From contig JAFXBF010000012.1 of assembly GCA_017516745.1 (NCBI GenBank), positions 124,001-188,000 on the forward strand: a stretch of 64,000 nt of DNA. The letters run 5' to 3'. Under the pieces are notes generated by a model that had not been told where the DNA came from, ran no database searches, and saw only the letters and a list, made by a program, of their open reading frames with translations. The translations under genes were made by a program, and so were the position numbers. This document shows, one piece after another, positions 32,609-41,853 of the stretch (positions within the stretch are counted from its first letter, which is position 1; each line of letters starts with the position of its first letter). Source of the DNA: Clostridia bacterium. GTDB lineage: Bacteria > Bacillota > Clostridia > Oscillospirales > Acutalibacteraceae.

Positions 32609-35467
32609 ATGAAAGACGATCATTTCATCCTTCTCGAAAAATACAACCTCCTTCTTGAAGAAAACAAGAAGCTGAAGGCGGAACTGGCACTCCTTAAAGG
32701 CGAAACGGATATTGTTACGCCTGAAGCAAAAACGGATAATCAACTTTCAAAGTCTTCTATCAATAAACACAGTTCACCCGAAGAAAAAATCAAACTTTTC
32801 CGTTCGCTTTTCAAAGGCAGGGAAGATGTTTTTGCTCGTCGCTGGTACAGCAAAACCACGGACAAAAGTGGCTATCAGCCCGTCTGTGAGAACGAATGGA
32901 ACGAAGAGCTTTGCGACAAGAAAAAGTATAAGTGTTCCGTTTGCCCTAACCGTAAATTGATGCCGCTTACGGACAAGGATATTTACAGACACTTATCGGG
33001 AAAAGATTCATACGGCAGGGACGTCGTCGGCATTTATCCGATGCTGGCAGACGAGACCTGCCTGTTTTTATGTGCGGATTTTGATGAGGAAAACTTCAAG
33101 GCTGATGTAACGGCTTTCAGAAAGACCTGTCAGGAGTTTGATATACCCGTCAGCGTTGAAATTTCTCGTTCCGGCAATGGTGCTCACGCCTGGATTTTCT
33201 TTAGCGAGCCCGTGTTGGCTTCTGTTGCGAGAAAACTTGGCAGCGGAATACTTACAAGAACTATGGAGAAAAGTAATCTTTCCTTCAAGTCCTACGACAG
33301 ATTCTTCCCGAATCAAGACACAATGCCCAAAGGTGGATTTGGCAATCTTGTTGCTCTGCCGCTTCAGGGTAATGCAAGAAAAAACGGAAACAGTTTATTC
33401 GTTGACGAGAACTTTATTCCGTATTCTGACCAATGGGAATATCTTGACAGTGTTCAAAAACTTTCTCCTGAAAAAGTTTTTGAATTGGTGGGAGTTCTTT
33501 GTAAGTTAGGAGAATTAGGAGAACTGATTTCCGACAAAGAAGATAAGCCTTGGGAAACAAAAAAGCAGATTGCACATACTGTTGACGAATATCCCAAAAG
33601 CCTTGAAATTATACGCTCAAATATGCTGTACATACCTGCGAAAGATTTGTCTGCGGGAATGATGAACAAAATCAAGCGTCTGGCTGCGTTCAGAAATCCC
33701 GATTTTTACCGCAGTCAGGCTATGCGACTTCCCGTATACGACAAGCCGAGAATTATCTGTACCGCAGACATATTTGATGAGTATATTGCTTTACCGAGAG
33801 GTTGCGAAGATGCTCTTTATAGTTTGTTGACAGGTGCAAGAAATAAAATAACAATGACAGATAAAACCAATGCAGGCACTGAAATACCTGTTGACTTTAA
33901 CGGTGCTTTGCGTGAAGAACAACAGCCCGCCGCCGATGCCTTGCTTGAGCATAACATTGGTGTGCTTTCGGCAACTACAGCTTTCGGTAAAACAGTGGTT
34001 GCATCATATTTGATTGGTGAGCGTAAAACTAACACACTTGTTCTTGTGCACACCCAAAGTCTTATGACGCAATGGCAAAAATCTCTGGAACAGTTTCTTA
34101 ATATCAACATTACTGCGTCTGAAAAACCGAAGGGCAGAGGCAGAAGAAAAGCGTGGTCGCCCGTAGGTGTTTTAGGCGCAGGGAAAAATACTCTTAACGG
34201 TGTTGTTGATGTTGCGGTTATGCAGTCGCTTGTTTTGGAAGACGGGGTAAAGGAATTAGTGCGAAACTACGGAATGATAATTGTTGACGAATGTCATCAC
34301 GTGTCAGCCGTGAATTTTGAAAAAATATTGAAATTTGCAAACGCAAAATATGTTTACGGTCTCACCGCTACACCTACAAGACAAGACGGACATCACCCGA
34401 TTATATTTATGCAGTGCGGTCCGATACGCTATAAGGTTGACGCTAAATCACAGGCTGAGAAAAGAGCCTTTGAGCATTATCTTGTGCCAAGGTTTACTTC
34501 GTATCGCTGTGAAAACAAAGATAAAAACATCACAGAAATCTACAAAGACCTTGCAGAAAACGAACTTCGCAACAGCTACATAGTAAACGATATAATCAGA
34601 GCTGTAAATAGTGGAAGAACACCAATAGTTTTAACTGAACGACGTGAGCATGTGTTGAAGCTTAAAGATATGCTTTCAGGTTATTGTGAGAACATCATCA
34701 CCCTGTTCGGTACTTCTTCGCAGAAAGAACGACGTGAAACCATAGAAAAGCTGCAATCAATACCAGACAATGAGAGCCTTATTATAATTGCAACGGGCAG
34801 ATATGTAGGCGAAGGCTTTGACTATCCAAGACTCGATACGCTTTTTCTTGCCTTGCCCATTGCGCGGAAGGGTAAGGTTGCACAGTATGCCGGCAGACTT
34901 CACAGAAGCCATCCGGGTAAAATCGAAGTGCAGATATACGACTATGTTGACGTGCATATACCCGTTCTTGAAAGAATGTATCAGAAGCGATTGAAAGGAT
35001 ATTCGGCAATTGGCTATAAAATAAAAATTGACAGCGAGCACAGTGTCACTCCCGACCTGATTTACGACGGTAAAAGTTTTTGTACTGTTTGCTGTCAGGA
35101 TATAAAATCGGCACACAAAGAAATCCTTATAGTTAGCCCCTTTATGAGAAAAAGCAGAATTTCACAGCTTTCAAAGGTTTTATCACAAGCCGTCCAAAAC
35201 GGAGTGAAAGTAACCGTTATCACCCGACCACCAGATGATTTCAAAGAAGCAGAACAAAAAACAGTAAAAGAAAACACCTCTGTTTTGCAAAACATCGGCG
35301 TAAATGTAATTTATAAATCCGACTTTCATCAGAAATTTACGGTTATTGATAATCAGATTGTCTGGTACGGCAGTGTGAACTTTCTCAGCTTCGGCACAAA
35401 CGAAGAAAGCATAATGCGCTTCGTGAGCTTTGATATAGCAGGCGAGCTGACAGATACTGTAATGTGA
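32609..35467 (+). CDS. AEP primase - SF2 helicase - PLD nuclease fusion, TOTE conflict-system type
   Basis: 952 residues, 36 bp after the DUF4143 gene. A short coiled coil (about 1-30) leads into an archaeo-eukaryotic primase domain (about 60-320): CADFDEE (metal-binding D-x-D), RSGNGAHAWIFF (S-G-x-H) and the FPNQD...GFGNLVALPLQG segment typical of the TOTE primase family. A middle SF2 helicase of XPB-like type has TAFGKTV (Walker A), VDECHH (DEAH-like) and YVGEGFDYP. The C-terminal 130 residues are a phospholipase D-like nuclease with an HQKFTVID (HxKxxxxD) motif. TOTE systems are described as NTP-dependent conflict systems against invading nucleic acid. Confidence 0.8.
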   Translation: MKDDHFILLEKYNLLLEENKKLKAELALLKGETDIVTPEAKTDNQLSKSSINKHSSPEEKIKLFRSLFKGREDVFARRWYSKTTDKSGYQPVCENEWNEELCDKKKYKCSVCPNRKLMPLTDKDIYRHLSGKDSYGRDVVGIYPMLADETCLFLCADFDEENFKADVTAFRKTCQEFDIPVSVEISRSGNGAHAWIFFSEPVLASVARKLGSGILTRTMEKSNLSFKSYDRFFPNQDTMPKGGFGNLVALPLQGNARKNGNSLFVDENFIPYSDQWEYLDSVQKLSPEKVFELVGVLCKLGELGELISDKEDKPWETKKQIAHTVDEYPKSLEIIRSNMLYIPAKDLSAGMMNKIKRLAAFRNPDFYRSQAMRLPVYDKPRIICTADIFDEYIALPRGCEDALYSLLTGARNKITMTDKTNAGTEIPVDFNGALREEQQPAADALLEHNIGVLSATTAFGKTVVASYLIGERKTNTLVLVHTQSLMTQWQKSLEQFLNINITASEKPKGRGRRKAWSPVGVLGAGKNTLNGVVDVAVMQSLVLEDGVKELVRNYGMIIVDECHHVSAVNFEKILKFANAKYVYGLTATPTRQDGHHPIIFMQCGPIRYKVDAKSQAEKRAFEHYLVPRFTSYRCENKDKNITEIYKDLAENELRNSYIVNDIIRAVNSGRTPIVLTERREHVLKLKDMLSGYCENIITLFGTSSQKERRETIEKLQSIPDNESLIIIATGRYVGEGFDYPRLDTLFLALPIARKGKVAQYAGRLHRSHPGKIEVQIYDYVDVHIPVLERMYQKRLKGYSAIGYKIKIDSEHSVTPDLIYDGKSFCTVCCQDIKSAHKEILIVSPFMRKSRISQLSKVLSQAVQNGVKVTVITRPPDDFKEAEQKTVKENTSVLQNIGVNVIYKSDFHQKFTVIDNQIVWYGSVNFLSFGTNEESIMRFVSFDIAGELTDTVM

Positions 35468-35525
35468 CAGAAAGGAAATATCTTGAGTGCCTTTGAATTG
35501 AGTTTAAGGATTGATTATATGTAAA

Positions 35526-35570
35526 ATGAAGACAGCCCGCAGATTTTGATGCTTGCGGGCTATCTTCATT
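35526..35570 (+). terminator. Terminator of the primase-helicase gene
   Basis: Stem AATGAAGA-C-AGCCCGC / GCGGGCT-A-TCTTCATT with one mismatch and a 14-base loop; 15 paired bases in total. Confidence 0.7.
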
Positions 35571-35708
35571 AATGCTACATAAAAATACTACTGAAAAATT
35601 GATTATAGGTTCAATTACATAATAGTAAATAGCTGCAAACGGTAATAGTGGTGCCATAATAGAAAGGAACACCCACATAAGTCTATCTTTTGCTTTTTGC
35701 CTTTTAGC

Positions 35709-35742
35709 ACGGCGGAGGGAATAAAGCCGCAACCTCCGCCGT
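35709..35742. terminator. Hairpin facing the LRR gene cluster
   Basis: Perfect 10-bp GC-rich stem ACGGCGGAGG / CCTCCGCCGT with a 14-base loop, about 45 bp beyond the stop of the last minus-strand LRR gene. There is no clean T-run on either side, so its strength as a terminator is uncertain. Confidence 0.5.
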
Positions 35743-35787
35743 ACGTCCAAGGCCTTTTTGTTCCTTTTTCAAAATGAATGGGTTAAA

Positions 35788-37260
35788 TTAAAATACAAAC
35801 CACGATAAGAAAATATTGAGTATTTCTCTGAAGAAGTAAGCGATTATCTGGAAGATACCGGCATTTGAATTTATGCTGATACTGTCAACGATAGGCTCAT
35901 TATTTTCATCTAGGAAATCACATCCGAACATACTGCTTACTACTATATAAAAAGTGGTTTCGCCGCTGTTGTCCGAAGTGGCTGTGCAAATCTGAGTTGA
36001 ACCGGATACATCTACAAGGAAATTACTGTTGCTGACATCCCATTCGATTATTGCACCGAAGGGCATATAATCGGCGGTGGCGTAAATCTGCGCTGAATTA
36101 CCGTAATCAACCGTTTCTTCATCTGCAATGATAATAAAGTTCTCAACAGAAGTGTAGCCGACCTCGTCAATCCATACCAGCCAATCGGTAAAGAGCTCAT
36201 CGTTACCGTCGGCGACATCTATATCGTTCCACATATCGGGTGAGCCTTGGAATATTACCAGTTTTTCAAAAGTTTCATCATTGTATGTTGTGAAAGCACC
36301 GTGACCGATTTCCGTTACGGTTGACGGGATAATAACAGTGTACAATTCATTTGCTTTCCAAAATGCATAAGCACCGATGTATGTAATGCCTTCATCAATG
36401 GCAACGGCATTGATATTGTTTTTGTGCTCTTCCCAAGTTGGATAGGATTCATCATACCAGTCGTTCATTCTGCCTGTGCCGTAAATTGACAGAATACCGT
36501 CTTCAAAAAGAATCCACTGTGCGTTATCTCCGCAATATCCGCTGTCAATAATTCCGCAGTAGCCGTATTCGCTGAGACAATAAAACATATCGTCTTCTTC
36601 AAAAGCGTAGTTGTTTTCGCCGATTTCAACCTGATTCCACTGCCTTGATGTGCCGTTGTAATAAACACGCACGTAGGGAAAAGCATACTCGCCTATGTGT
36701 TTGACGCTTGTCGGAATAACGATGTGGTAAAGGTCGTTGTTGTCTATAAAAGCACCGTCGCATATGGTTTCAACGCTGTCAGGAATATAATAAACGAGGT
36801 TTGTAGTGTCGCTGGGGCAACAGACCAATTCGGTTTTATCCTTGTTGAAAAGTACACCGTCTTCTGCGGAAAAGGCTGGATTTGCGTTGTCAACCGCAAA
36901 TTTGGAAAATGCGCTGTCGCTGCTTCTTGAATAAAAAGCTCCAGGCTCAATTTCAATTACCGTTTTGGGAATTGTTATCGTTCTGACGCCCATAGAGGTG
37001 TCAATGGCTTCGGAGGCTATTTTTGTAACAGTATAGCCGTCGAGTGTTTCGGGGATTGTCAGCTCGTATACAGGGTAAATATCATCTTCCCACAGGTGGT
37101 TTTCATATCCGACAATGGTTGCCTGTCTGTTTTCTACAATGTACTTGAAATCTGAGAACCATTTGCTTGTGCTGTCAGCAGCAAATGCGCTGAACGAAAC
37201 GGTGGTGAGCAGTAGTACAATGCTCATCAAAATTGCCAATGATTTTTTTTCGGGTTTCAT
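35788..37260 (-). CDS. Secreted BspA-type leucine-rich-repeat protein (LRR_5)
   Basis: 490 residues. A Sec signal peptide ends near SAFA (about residue 27). BspA/TpLRR-type repeats follow in two blocks (for example TITIPKTVIEIEPGAFY, TVIIPSTVTEIGHGAFT), separated by a module GYCGDNAQWILFEDGILSIYG that also occurs in the two neighbouring paralogues. An Ig-like region (about 375-460) precedes a hydrophobic C-terminus (GIFQIIAYFFREILNIFLSW). There is no LPxTG. It starts 30 bp after the paralogue at 37291-39411, on the same transcript. Likely surface-exposed or secreted; BspA LRR proteins bind host or microbial ligands. Confidence 0.85.
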   Translation of the reverse strand: MKPEKKSLAILMSIVLLLTTVSFSAFAADSTSKWFSDFKYIVENRQATIVGYENHLWEDDIYPVYELTIPETLDGYTVTKIASEAIDTSMGVRTITIPKTVIEIEPGAFYSRSSDSAFSKFAVDNANPAFSAEDGVLFNKDKTELVCCPSDTTNLVYYIPDSVETICDGAFIDNNDLYHIVIPTSVKHIGEYAFPYVRVYYNGTSRQWNQVEIGENNYAFEEDDMFYCLSEYGYCGIIDSGYCGDNAQWILFEDGILSIYGTGRMNDWYDESYPTWEEHKNNINAVAIDEGITYIGAYAFWKANELYTVIIPSTVTEIGHGAFTTYNDETFEKLVIFQGSPDMWNDIDVADGNDELFTDWLVWIDEVGYTSVENFIIIADEETVDYGNSAQIYATADYMPFGAIIEWDVSNSNFLVDVSGSTQICTATSDNSGETTFYIVVSSMFGCDFLDENNEPIVDSISINSNAGIFQIIAYFFREILNIFLSWFVF

Positions 37261-37290
37261 AGTATAACCTCTTTCTTAATTAATGATTGA

Positions 37291-39411
37291 TTAAAACATA
37301 AAGAATGAAAGAATCATTTCAAATATGCTTCTGAATATATAGGCAAGTATTTCAAATATGCCGGCTTTGGAGGTGAGCTCAATTGAAGCTTCTATCGGGT
37401 CGCCGTCGTCGTTGTAAATCGTCCAACCATCTTCGTCTTCAAGGCAAACGGTGAGGATTTCTGTGCCACTGATTTTGGAGGTCATCGAACAGGCGTATTC
37501 TTCAAATATGTCGCCTGAAAAATATTCACCGCTATCTACGTACCACGAAAGTTGTGTGTCGACTGGAAGGAAATAGTTTACATAATATAATGTGTCGTGC
37601 CTTATTTCAGGAATATAGTAGGAGTTTATTATTGGAATGTCGGCATAAAGATAAGCAGTTTCTCCATATTTCACGGTTGTTGAACCTTCGACAATTATAT
37701 CAAGGCTGTCGATAACAAAATCTTCATTATCGATATAGATAGCTCTGTATATATCATAGCAGAAGCAACTGTCCCACTCGTGTGAACCAAACTCTATATC
37801 TTCCCACTGTTCAGGCAGACCTTTATAAATTATTTCTACAGGGTCATCGGAATTCCAGCAGAAAACGCAGGATGCCAAATATTCTAACGATTCGGGCAGA
37901 ATGATTCTCTTAAGATTTGTACATTTGTAGAAGCCGTCGATTTTTGCTATACCTTCTTCAATTTCGATTGTGGTTATAATATTCGCAAACTCATTCCAAG
38001 GGGCATTTTTACCCTGCGGATAGCTTGGCATTTCACCGCTGCCGCTGATTGTAAGTATGCCCATACCGTCATATTGCCAAGAGATTTCGCTGTTGCAGTT
38101 TCCATGAGCAGTCTGCTGGGCATTGTAATGGATTTCAGCATAGTCAAATTCAGAATAACCATCGTAATAATAGAAGTTATCGTTATCTTCAGCAAGAATA
38201 TTTGACCACTGTGATTTTGTGCCGGCATAGTAAACATCGGTGAGTGAACTCTCTTGTGCAGCATAGCTGTCAACGAAGAGAACGCTTTGAGGAATATAAA
38301 TTCTTTCAATTCCTGACCATTCAAAAGCGCAGTGCATAATTGATTTGAGACCTTCAGGAAGCTTTAAAGTTTTAAGACTTTCACAGCTGCTGAAAGCAAG
38401 TTCACCAATTGTATCAAGTGAAGAGTTTTCGGCAAATGTGACACTTTCCAGGAAGTAGCATGAACCAAAGGCAAGTTTTCCAATAATTTCAATGTTTTCC
38501 GGAATGACTATGTTTTCCATATCACAACTGTAAAATCCGGAATGACCTATAGTTGTTACGCTCGAGGGGAAAGTCCAGCCTTCAAAGGTTTTGCCTTCAG
38601 GGAATCTGATGAGTTCGGTCTTGTTCTTGTTGTACAGCACACCATCCTTGCTTGAGTATACGGGGTTTTCGCTAGCAACGTTTATGCTCTGAAGTGAATA
38701 GCAGTTGTTGAAGACAAATTCGCGGATTGATGTCAGGCTTGCCGGAACATCAAAGCTTTTCAGATTATAACAGCCGTGAAAAGCATATTTTAATATTTCT
38801 TTCAGATTATTTTTTATCTTGATTGTTTCAAGGTTTTCACACCATTCAAATGCGGCTTCTCCGATAAATTCAAGGCTTTCGGGCAGAATAATGTGTTTTA
38901 TTGATTCATTGCAAGTAAATGCGCCTGCGCCAATGGTGATTACACCATCGGGTACGGTGTATGATTCAGGACCGTTGGGAAGATATGAAACCAGTATTTT
39001 CTTGTCCTTGGTATAGATAACGCCGTCTATGGTTGTATAATTAGGGTTATCTTTATCTATTTCAACAGCTGATATGTTTCCGCCGAACAGACCGGCAAGG
39101 GAAGTGTCGAGAAAATCAATACCGGCAGGAATATAAAGTGTGATTTCGGTAGCAGAGTAAATCCAGTCAATTTCCGTTACAGGATAACCGTCAAGAATTT
39201 CGGGCACGATGACAGTGCCTGTGAGTTCTTCGTCGGGATACAGACCTGAGATACTGGCTTCTCCGTCTTCAAGTGTATACTCCCACATACCGCTTTGATA
39301 GTGCTCGAGATAATCGTCATACGGTTGGGCACTTGCCTGCATAAGCGGTATTGCACAAAGCAGCAGTACGATACTCATCAGAATTGCCAAGGGCTTTTTT
39401 GTGCGCTTCAT
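37291..39411 (-). CDS. Secreted BspA-type leucine-rich-repeat protein (LRR_5), directly behind a LytTR-type promoter
   Basis: 706 residues with AAGAGGAGAT upstream. A signal peptide ends near ASAQ (about residue 28). A long block of BspA LRRs spans about residues 70-420 (SVTTIGHSGFYSCDME, LKTLKLPEGLKSIMHCAFEW), followed by the shared module NSEISWQYDGMGILTISGSG and a short second LRR block. The C-terminal region is Ig-like, and the tail GIFEILAYIFRSIFEMILSF matches that of the next gene. The promoter at 39444-39511 carries two LytTR-type direct repeats, so the gene is probably controlled by the response regulator encoded at 43154-43870. Confidence 0.85.
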   Translation of the reverse strand: MKRTKKPLAILMSIVLLLCAIPLMQASAQPYDDYLEHYQSGMWEYTLEDGEASISGLYPDEELTGTVIVPEILDGYPVTEIDWIYSATEITLYIPAGIDFLDTSLAGLFGGNISAVEIDKDNPNYTTIDGVIYTKDKKILVSYLPNGPESYTVPDGVITIGAGAFTCNESIKHIILPESLEFIGEAAFEWCENLETIKIKNNLKEILKYAFHGCYNLKSFDVPASLTSIREFVFNNCYSLQSINVASENPVYSSKDGVLYNKNKTELIRFPEGKTFEGWTFPSSVTTIGHSGFYSCDMENIVIPENIEIIGKLAFGSCYFLESVTFAENSSLDTIGELAFSSCESLKTLKLPEGLKSIMHCAFEWSGIERIYIPQSVLFVDSYAAQESSLTDVYYAGTKSQWSNILAEDNDNFYYYDGYSEFDYAEIHYNAQQTAHGNCNSEISWQYDGMGILTISGSGEMPSYPQGKNAPWNEFANIITTIEIEEGIAKIDGFYKCTNLKRIILPESLEYLASCVFCWNSDDPVEIIYKGLPEQWEDIEFGSHEWDSCFCYDIYRAIYIDNEDFVIDSLDIIVEGSTTVKYGETAYLYADIPIINSYYIPEIRHDTLYYVNYFLPVDTQLSWYVDSGEYFSGDIFEEYACSMTSKISGTEILTVCLEDEDGWTIYNDDGDPIEASIELTSKAGIFEILAYIFRSIFEMILSFFMF

Positions 39412-39443
39412 AATAAAACATCTCCTCTTAAATTTGTGAGGTG

Positions 39444-39511
39444 ATTATAGCACAAAAAAATCAAAAAAATCGTCAAACGGTACGGAAAGTGGGTTTAGGG
39501 GTACAGAAAGT
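39444..39511 (-). promoter_or_regulatory. LytTR-type promoter of the LRR gene pair (two direct repeats plus extended -10)
   Basis: On the minus strand: ACTTTCTGTACC (39511-39500), CCTAAACCC, ACTTTCCGTACC (39490-39479), giving a 21-bp period. Exactly 29 bp later comes TATAAT (39449-39444), preceded by TG (TGCTATAAT). There is no -35 hexamer at the usual place but a T-rich spacer. Two direct repeats on one DNA face ahead of an extended -10 is the layout bound by LytTR regulators (AgrA, ComE). The same 68-bp layout recurs at 43952-44019. Confidence 0.75.
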
Positions 39512-39534
39512 TTAGGGCGACAAAAGAGATACCA

Positions 39535-39581
39535 AAAGCATCCCGTTAAGCTTGGTTTTACAAGGCTTAATGGGATGCTTT
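39535..39581 (-). terminator. Terminator behind the third LRR gene
   Basis: 17-bp stem AAAGCATCCCGTTAAGC / GCTTAATGGGATGCTTT with one G-T pair. On the minus strand it is followed by a T-rich stretch. It closes the transcript of the 39601-41853 gene, just upstream of the separate LytTR promoter of the next LRR gene. Confidence 0.75.
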
Positions 39582-39600
39582 TAACTGTGTTTCAAAGGCT

Positions 39601-41853
39601 TTATTTTCTTTTGAAAAGCTTGGCTATAAAGTTAATTACGCTGGAAATTGCACGCAGGGCGTTTTCGGTTATTTCTGCAAAGAAATCGCTCACTTTTTGG
39701 ATGAAGGTTTTTTCGCCGTTCATATCGTCGGATTTGATTACAAACTTGAACGCGTCGTAATCGCCGCTTTCAAGCAGCTCAAGCATTTCTTCAAAGGTTA
39801 TGTTTTCCTGTGAATCGCCTCTGACAACGGCAAGGTTGACGTAAAGGTTAGTGAGTGTCAGGTCTGACGCTGTGCTGTCTGCGCCTTCGAAATCAAGGAT
39901 AATGCCTGAATCTACGCCATCGAAAACAATTTTCTCAAAATAGATGTAATCGGCATAAGAATATTCGTTAAGAAATACGCTGAGAAAATCGTATTTTGGT
40001 CCATTATAAACGGTAAGCTCTCCGTTGAATTTTAGCACGCTGTTTTCTTCGTCAAAGCTTACTGCTATACAGGGCGCATTGTTTGGAACGGAAGAAACAA
40101 GGCTACTTGCTGACGGGCAGATAAATGTGAGTTTTTCGTTGCAGCCGTTAAATGCGCCGTCAGCAATTTCAATGCTGTCATTATGTATCGTAAAAACAAG
40201 AAGAGAAGCGCAGCCGGAAAAGGCATTTTCTCCGACATTTGAAATGCTTGTTCCAAGATAAACTTCTTTGAGCTTTTCACAGCCACTGAATGCATTTGCA
40301 GGTACATTTGTTATGCTGTCAACTATTTCAACATAGGCAATACTGTCCTTGAAGCTGTACCAGCCGTATTCTTCAAAGCTCGGCTTTTCTTCAATTTCAC
40401 CACTGCCACTGATTGTAAGCGTGTGTGTAATTTCGTTAAAGCTCCAGTCAGCATTTTCGCCGCAGCTGCCGCTTGTTGCACCGTGGTTAAAATATATTTC
40501 AGCTTTTGTGAGATAATTGTTAGCGGACTGAATGTTTATTTCATTCCATTCTTCCTTTGAGCCGGTGTAATACACATCTGTAATATAAGGTGAAGACTGA
40601 AAAGCGGCTGAACTTATTGAAATAAGCGTTTTCGGTAAGGTGATGCTTGTAAGACTGCGACACAGCTGAAACGCATAGCTGCCGATTGAAGTAACACCTT
40701 CGTTTACAGTTATATTGCTGAGGTTGCTTTGTTCAAAAGCATACCAGCCTATGCTTACAACGCTTGGCGGTGTGCTGTAGCTTGTCTGTGGCAGAGCAAC
40801 AGGACAGGCAATCAGAGTTATCATATCCTTGTCAAAAAGCACACCGTATTCGTCCGTTGTGTAGTCAGGATTGTTGTCTGAGACAGTGAACTTTTCGAGT
40901 GCAGTACACGAGTAGAAATTGACCAGTAAATTCTCGTCGCTGTCGAATGTTGAAGGCAGATGGATATGCTTGAGCGTGTCACTTGCAAGATTGTATTTTT
41001 TGACAACTCCTTCGGGGATAATAAGACTTTCATCCGTTTTATTACCTTGAGGGTAGCAGATTAATCCGGCCAGCGCTTTGTCATACAGCTCGCCGTTGGC
41101 ACCCGTAAAATATGCTGTGTTATCGGATGAAACGGTTATTTTTGCCAGGCTCGTTGTGTCGTTGAAGGCACTGTTGTGTATGTTCGTAACGTTCGTACCT
41201 ATTTCAATTGCTTCCAATGACCTGCAGCTTGAAAAAGAGGAGTTTCCGATAACGGTAAGTGACTCGGGCAGATTAATGCTTTTTAAATCAACGCAATTAA
41301 AAAAGGCGGAGGCTCCGATTTCTTCTAATCCTTCCGGCAATGTTACAGTAACAAGGTCGGCAGCTTCAAACGCACGCATACCTATTTTCTTCACACCATC
41401 GGGTACGGTAAATTCAACTTCTTCTCTGCCATAAAAATACTGAAGTAAATCCGTTTTATCCTTATTATATAGTCCGTATTCGTCGCTTGTGAAATACGGA
41501 TTGTTTTCATCAACCGTTACGCTTGTGAGCCGGAGCGTAGCTAATGCCTGCGTACCAATACTTTTAACCGTGGCAGGTATGGTAAAATTCTTATGATAGA
41601 AACAACTGCCGAAGGCGTCGTAAGCAATAGCGGTAACGGGATAACCCTCTATGGTTTCAGGAATGACAATGTCAGCTGATGATGTCTGACAGGTGCATTT
41701 TGTGATTGTTACCTCACCGTTGGCAATAGTGTATTTTACGCTTGAAGGCAGTGTGTCCTGCGCAGAAGCATAAAGAGGCAGTATCCCAACCGTAAGGAGC
41801 ACTGCCAATATTACACATATAATTTTATTCAAAGATTTGTACTGCTTTCTCAT
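39601..41853 (-). CDS. Secreted BspA-type leucine-rich-repeat protein (LRR_5), coupled to the sensor kinase gene
   Basis: 750 residues. The start at 41853 (MRKQYKSLNK) was chosen because AGAGGAGAA lies just upstream; an ATG at 41889 lies deeper in the kinase gene. The start lies 29 bp inside the 3' end of the kinase gene, so translation is probably coupled. A signal peptide ends near YASA. BspA LRRs (ITVNEGVTSIGSYAFQLC, SLTVIGNSSFSSCRSLE) run to about residue 460, then the GSCGENADWSFNEITHTLTI module, another LRR block and a C-terminal region ending in an amphipathic, basic tail (INFIAKLFKRK). It may be the ligand-side partner of the two-component system. Confidence 0.85.
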   Translation of the reverse strand: MRKQYKSLNKIICVILAVLLTVGILPLYASAQDTLPSSVKYTIANGEVTITKCTCQTSSADIVIPETIEGYPVTAIAYDAFGSCFYHKNFTIPATVKSIGTQALATLRLTSVTVDENNPYFTSDEYGLYNKDKTDLLQYFYGREEVEFTVPDGVKKIGMRAFEAADLVTVTLPEGLEEIGASAFFNCVDLKSINLPESLTVIGNSSFSSCRSLEAIEIGTNVTNIHNSAFNDTTSLAKITVSSDNTAYFTGANGELYDKALAGLICYPQGNKTDESLIIPEGVVKKYNLASDTLKHIHLPSTFDSDENLLVNFYSCTALEKFTVSDNNPDYTTDEYGVLFDKDMITLIACPVALPQTSYSTPPSVVSIGWYAFEQSNLSNITVNEGVTSIGSYAFQLCRSLTSITLPKTLISISSAAFQSSPYITDVYYTGSKEEWNEINIQSANNYLTKAEIYFNHGATSGSCGENADWSFNEITHTLTISGSGEIEEKPSFEEYGWYSFKDSIAYVEIVDSITNVPANAFSGCEKLKEVYLGTSISNVGENAFSGCASLLVFTIHNDSIEIADGAFNGCNEKLTFICPSASSLVSSVPNNAPCIAVSFDEENSVLKFNGELTVYNGPKYDFLSVFLNEYSYADYIYFEKIVFDGVDSGIILDFEGADSTASDLTLTNLYVNLAVVRGDSQENITFEEMLELLESGDYDAFKFVIKSDDMNGEKTFIQKVSDFFAEITENALRAISSVINFIAKLFKRK

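Larger units (their letters stand above)
35468..35787. other. Intergenic region with two hairpins between converging genes
   Basis: 320 bp between the primase-helicase stop and the stop of a minus-strand LRR gene. It holds two stable hairpins. A possible 13-codon reading frame at TTG 35483 (after AAAGGA) encodes MSAFELSLRIDYM, too short to call. Confidence 0.55.

Noticed and set aside
31211..35467. DUF4143 ATPase and TOTE-type gene considered as a toxin-antitoxin pair
   Set aside because: Both proteins are large multi-domain enzymes; neither resembles an antitoxin and no small partner gene lies between them.
35385..35750. Minus-strand open frame (121 codons) with a membrane-like stretch between two converging genes
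   Set aside because: It runs through two hairpins and into the end of the primase-helicase gene, and has no ribosome site.
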